Assembly: GCA_019057735.1 (NCBI GenBank)
Contig: JAHLWV010000119.1
Location: forward strand, 1 to 6,791
Source: Promethearchaeota archaeon
Lineage (GTDB): Archaea > Asgardarchaeota > Lokiarchaeia > Sigynarchaeales > SOKP01
Direction of reading: 5' to 3'
Length of the DNA: 6,791 nt
How positions within the stretch are numbered: the stretch's first letter is position 1; the number at the start of each line of letters is the position of its first letter. Both the position numbers and the translations under genes were made by a program. The notes under the pieces are model-generated. The model saw only the letters and a program-made list of their open reading frames with translations. It ran no database searches and was not told the DNA's origin. Below, piece after piece: positions 6,264 to 6,791 of the stretch.

Positions 6264-6791
6264 CTATAGTTTACCTTTGATTTGTTTTGCTCTAGATCTT
6301 AGAGTGACTTCTGTAATCTTCGCTATTTCAGCTACGAGAGATTGTGTTCGCCGAATTTCTCCATCTTTTGCTGCGATATAGATACACGCTGCAGCGAGTC
6401 CTTTCGGATCCTTCCCTGTTCGCGCTAAACCGTTCTTAGATGCCGTTCTTAACATATTGATTGCAACTTTCTGGATTTTCATAGGAAGTTCCAATTCGTT
6501 ACCGAAACGAAAAACTAAACTTTCGGCTGTGATAGGCTGATATCTAAGACCTAAACTAGGAAGTACTTCTCTTATAATCATTGCCAAACTCCTGTGAACA
6601 GTTCTTCTAGGAGTTAGCGAAGCTTCACAAACCTCATCTAATAATCGCGGAAAGTCGTGGACTCTAATCGCGGCGTATAAAGATCCCGCTATAAAACCAT
6701 TAATTGATCTTCCCATTGTTAATTTCTTCTTAGCTACAATGCTATAAATCTTCCACGCAGTTTCTGAAATGTATTCAGGAATATTTAATTT
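6264..6791 (-). CDS. tfb: Transcription initiation factor IIB (TFB), C-terminal 175 residues (cut by right window edge)
   Basis: The reading frame runs from the right edge (K-L-N-I-P-E-Y-I) to TAG at 6264. The ATG at 6716 is an internal codon, because 25 further in-frame codons match the family. The visible part holds most of cyclin repeat 1 (about 1-72 of the visible residues, with ETAWKIY, GRSI and LYAAIR) and all of repeat 2 (about 85-175, with GLAAACIYIAA). It ends in the helix-turn-helix RTQSLVAEI...TEVTLRSR, which in archaea contacts the BRE upstream of TATA. The zinc ribbon and B-reader, about 120-130 residues in usual TFBs, lie off the window. TFB bridges TBP-bound promoter DNA and RNA polymerase. 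Conservation is close to canonical, so this is likely a general or housekeeping factor, in contrast to the divergent copy at 4390-5355. The last residues (AKQIKGKL) differ slightly from the common RYKEL. Confidence 0.95.
   Translation of the reverse strand, partial: KLNIPEYISETAWKIYSIVAKKKLTMGRSINGFIAGSLYAAIRVHDFPRLLDEVCEASLTPRRTVHRSLAMIIREVLPSLGLRYQPITAESLVFRFGNELELPMKIQKVAINMLRTASKNGLARTGKDPKGLAAACIYIAAKDGEIRRTQSLVAEIAKITEVTLRSRAKQIKGKL

Noticed and set aside
6714..6716. ATG at 6716 as the start of a 150-residue protein
   Set aside because: The frame remains open to the window edge, and the extra 25 residues (IPEYISETAWKIY...) match TFB cyclin repeat 1, so this Met is internal.

Overview
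The window looks archaeal. Its right edge carries a canonical archaeal transcription factor B (TFB), and a second, divergent TFIIB-family protein lies in the middle. The intergenic DNA is very A+T-rich and has TATA-like boxes and oligo-T tracts rather than bacterial -35/-10 promoters and hairpin terminators. A Lys/Ile/Asn-rich proteome, extra TFB paralogues and large P-type ATPases would fit an Asgard archaeon, but this is an inference and no marker here proves the lineage.

Layout, left to right. (1) Positions 1-1239, minus strand: the N-terminal 413 codons of a P-type ATPase whose C-terminal part lies off the left edge. (2) 1417-4284, minus strand: a complete 955-residue paralogue of the same family. 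(3) 4390-5355, minus strand: a divergent TFIIB-like factor with zinc ribbon, linker and two degenerate cyclin folds. (4) 5525-6070, plus strand: a small four-helix membrane protein of unknown function, divergently oriented from the TFB-like gene. (5) 6264-6791, minus strand: the C-terminal 175 codons of a canonical TFB, open through the right edge. The plus-strand membrane gene and the canonical TFB converge.

The two ATPases are clear tandem paralogues. Their bodies follow the P2 (Ca2+/Na+,K+-like) plan, but both have PIN(L/I)P in transmembrane segment 4 where P2 pumps have PEGLP. The complete one also has Tyr and His at two ion-ligand positions of segment 6. Their transported ion therefore cannot be read off as calcium.

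The window also pairs a canonical TFB with a strongly diverged one about 0.9 kb apart. The divergent factor could direct a special promoter set; its nearest neighbours are the membrane gene it faces and the ATPase pair downstream. Nothing in the sequence proves a functional link. All gene-free gaps are shorter than 200 bp. They hold promoter-like and terminator-like tracts and one 20-bp palindrome, and I see no RNA gene, CRISPR array or mobile element.
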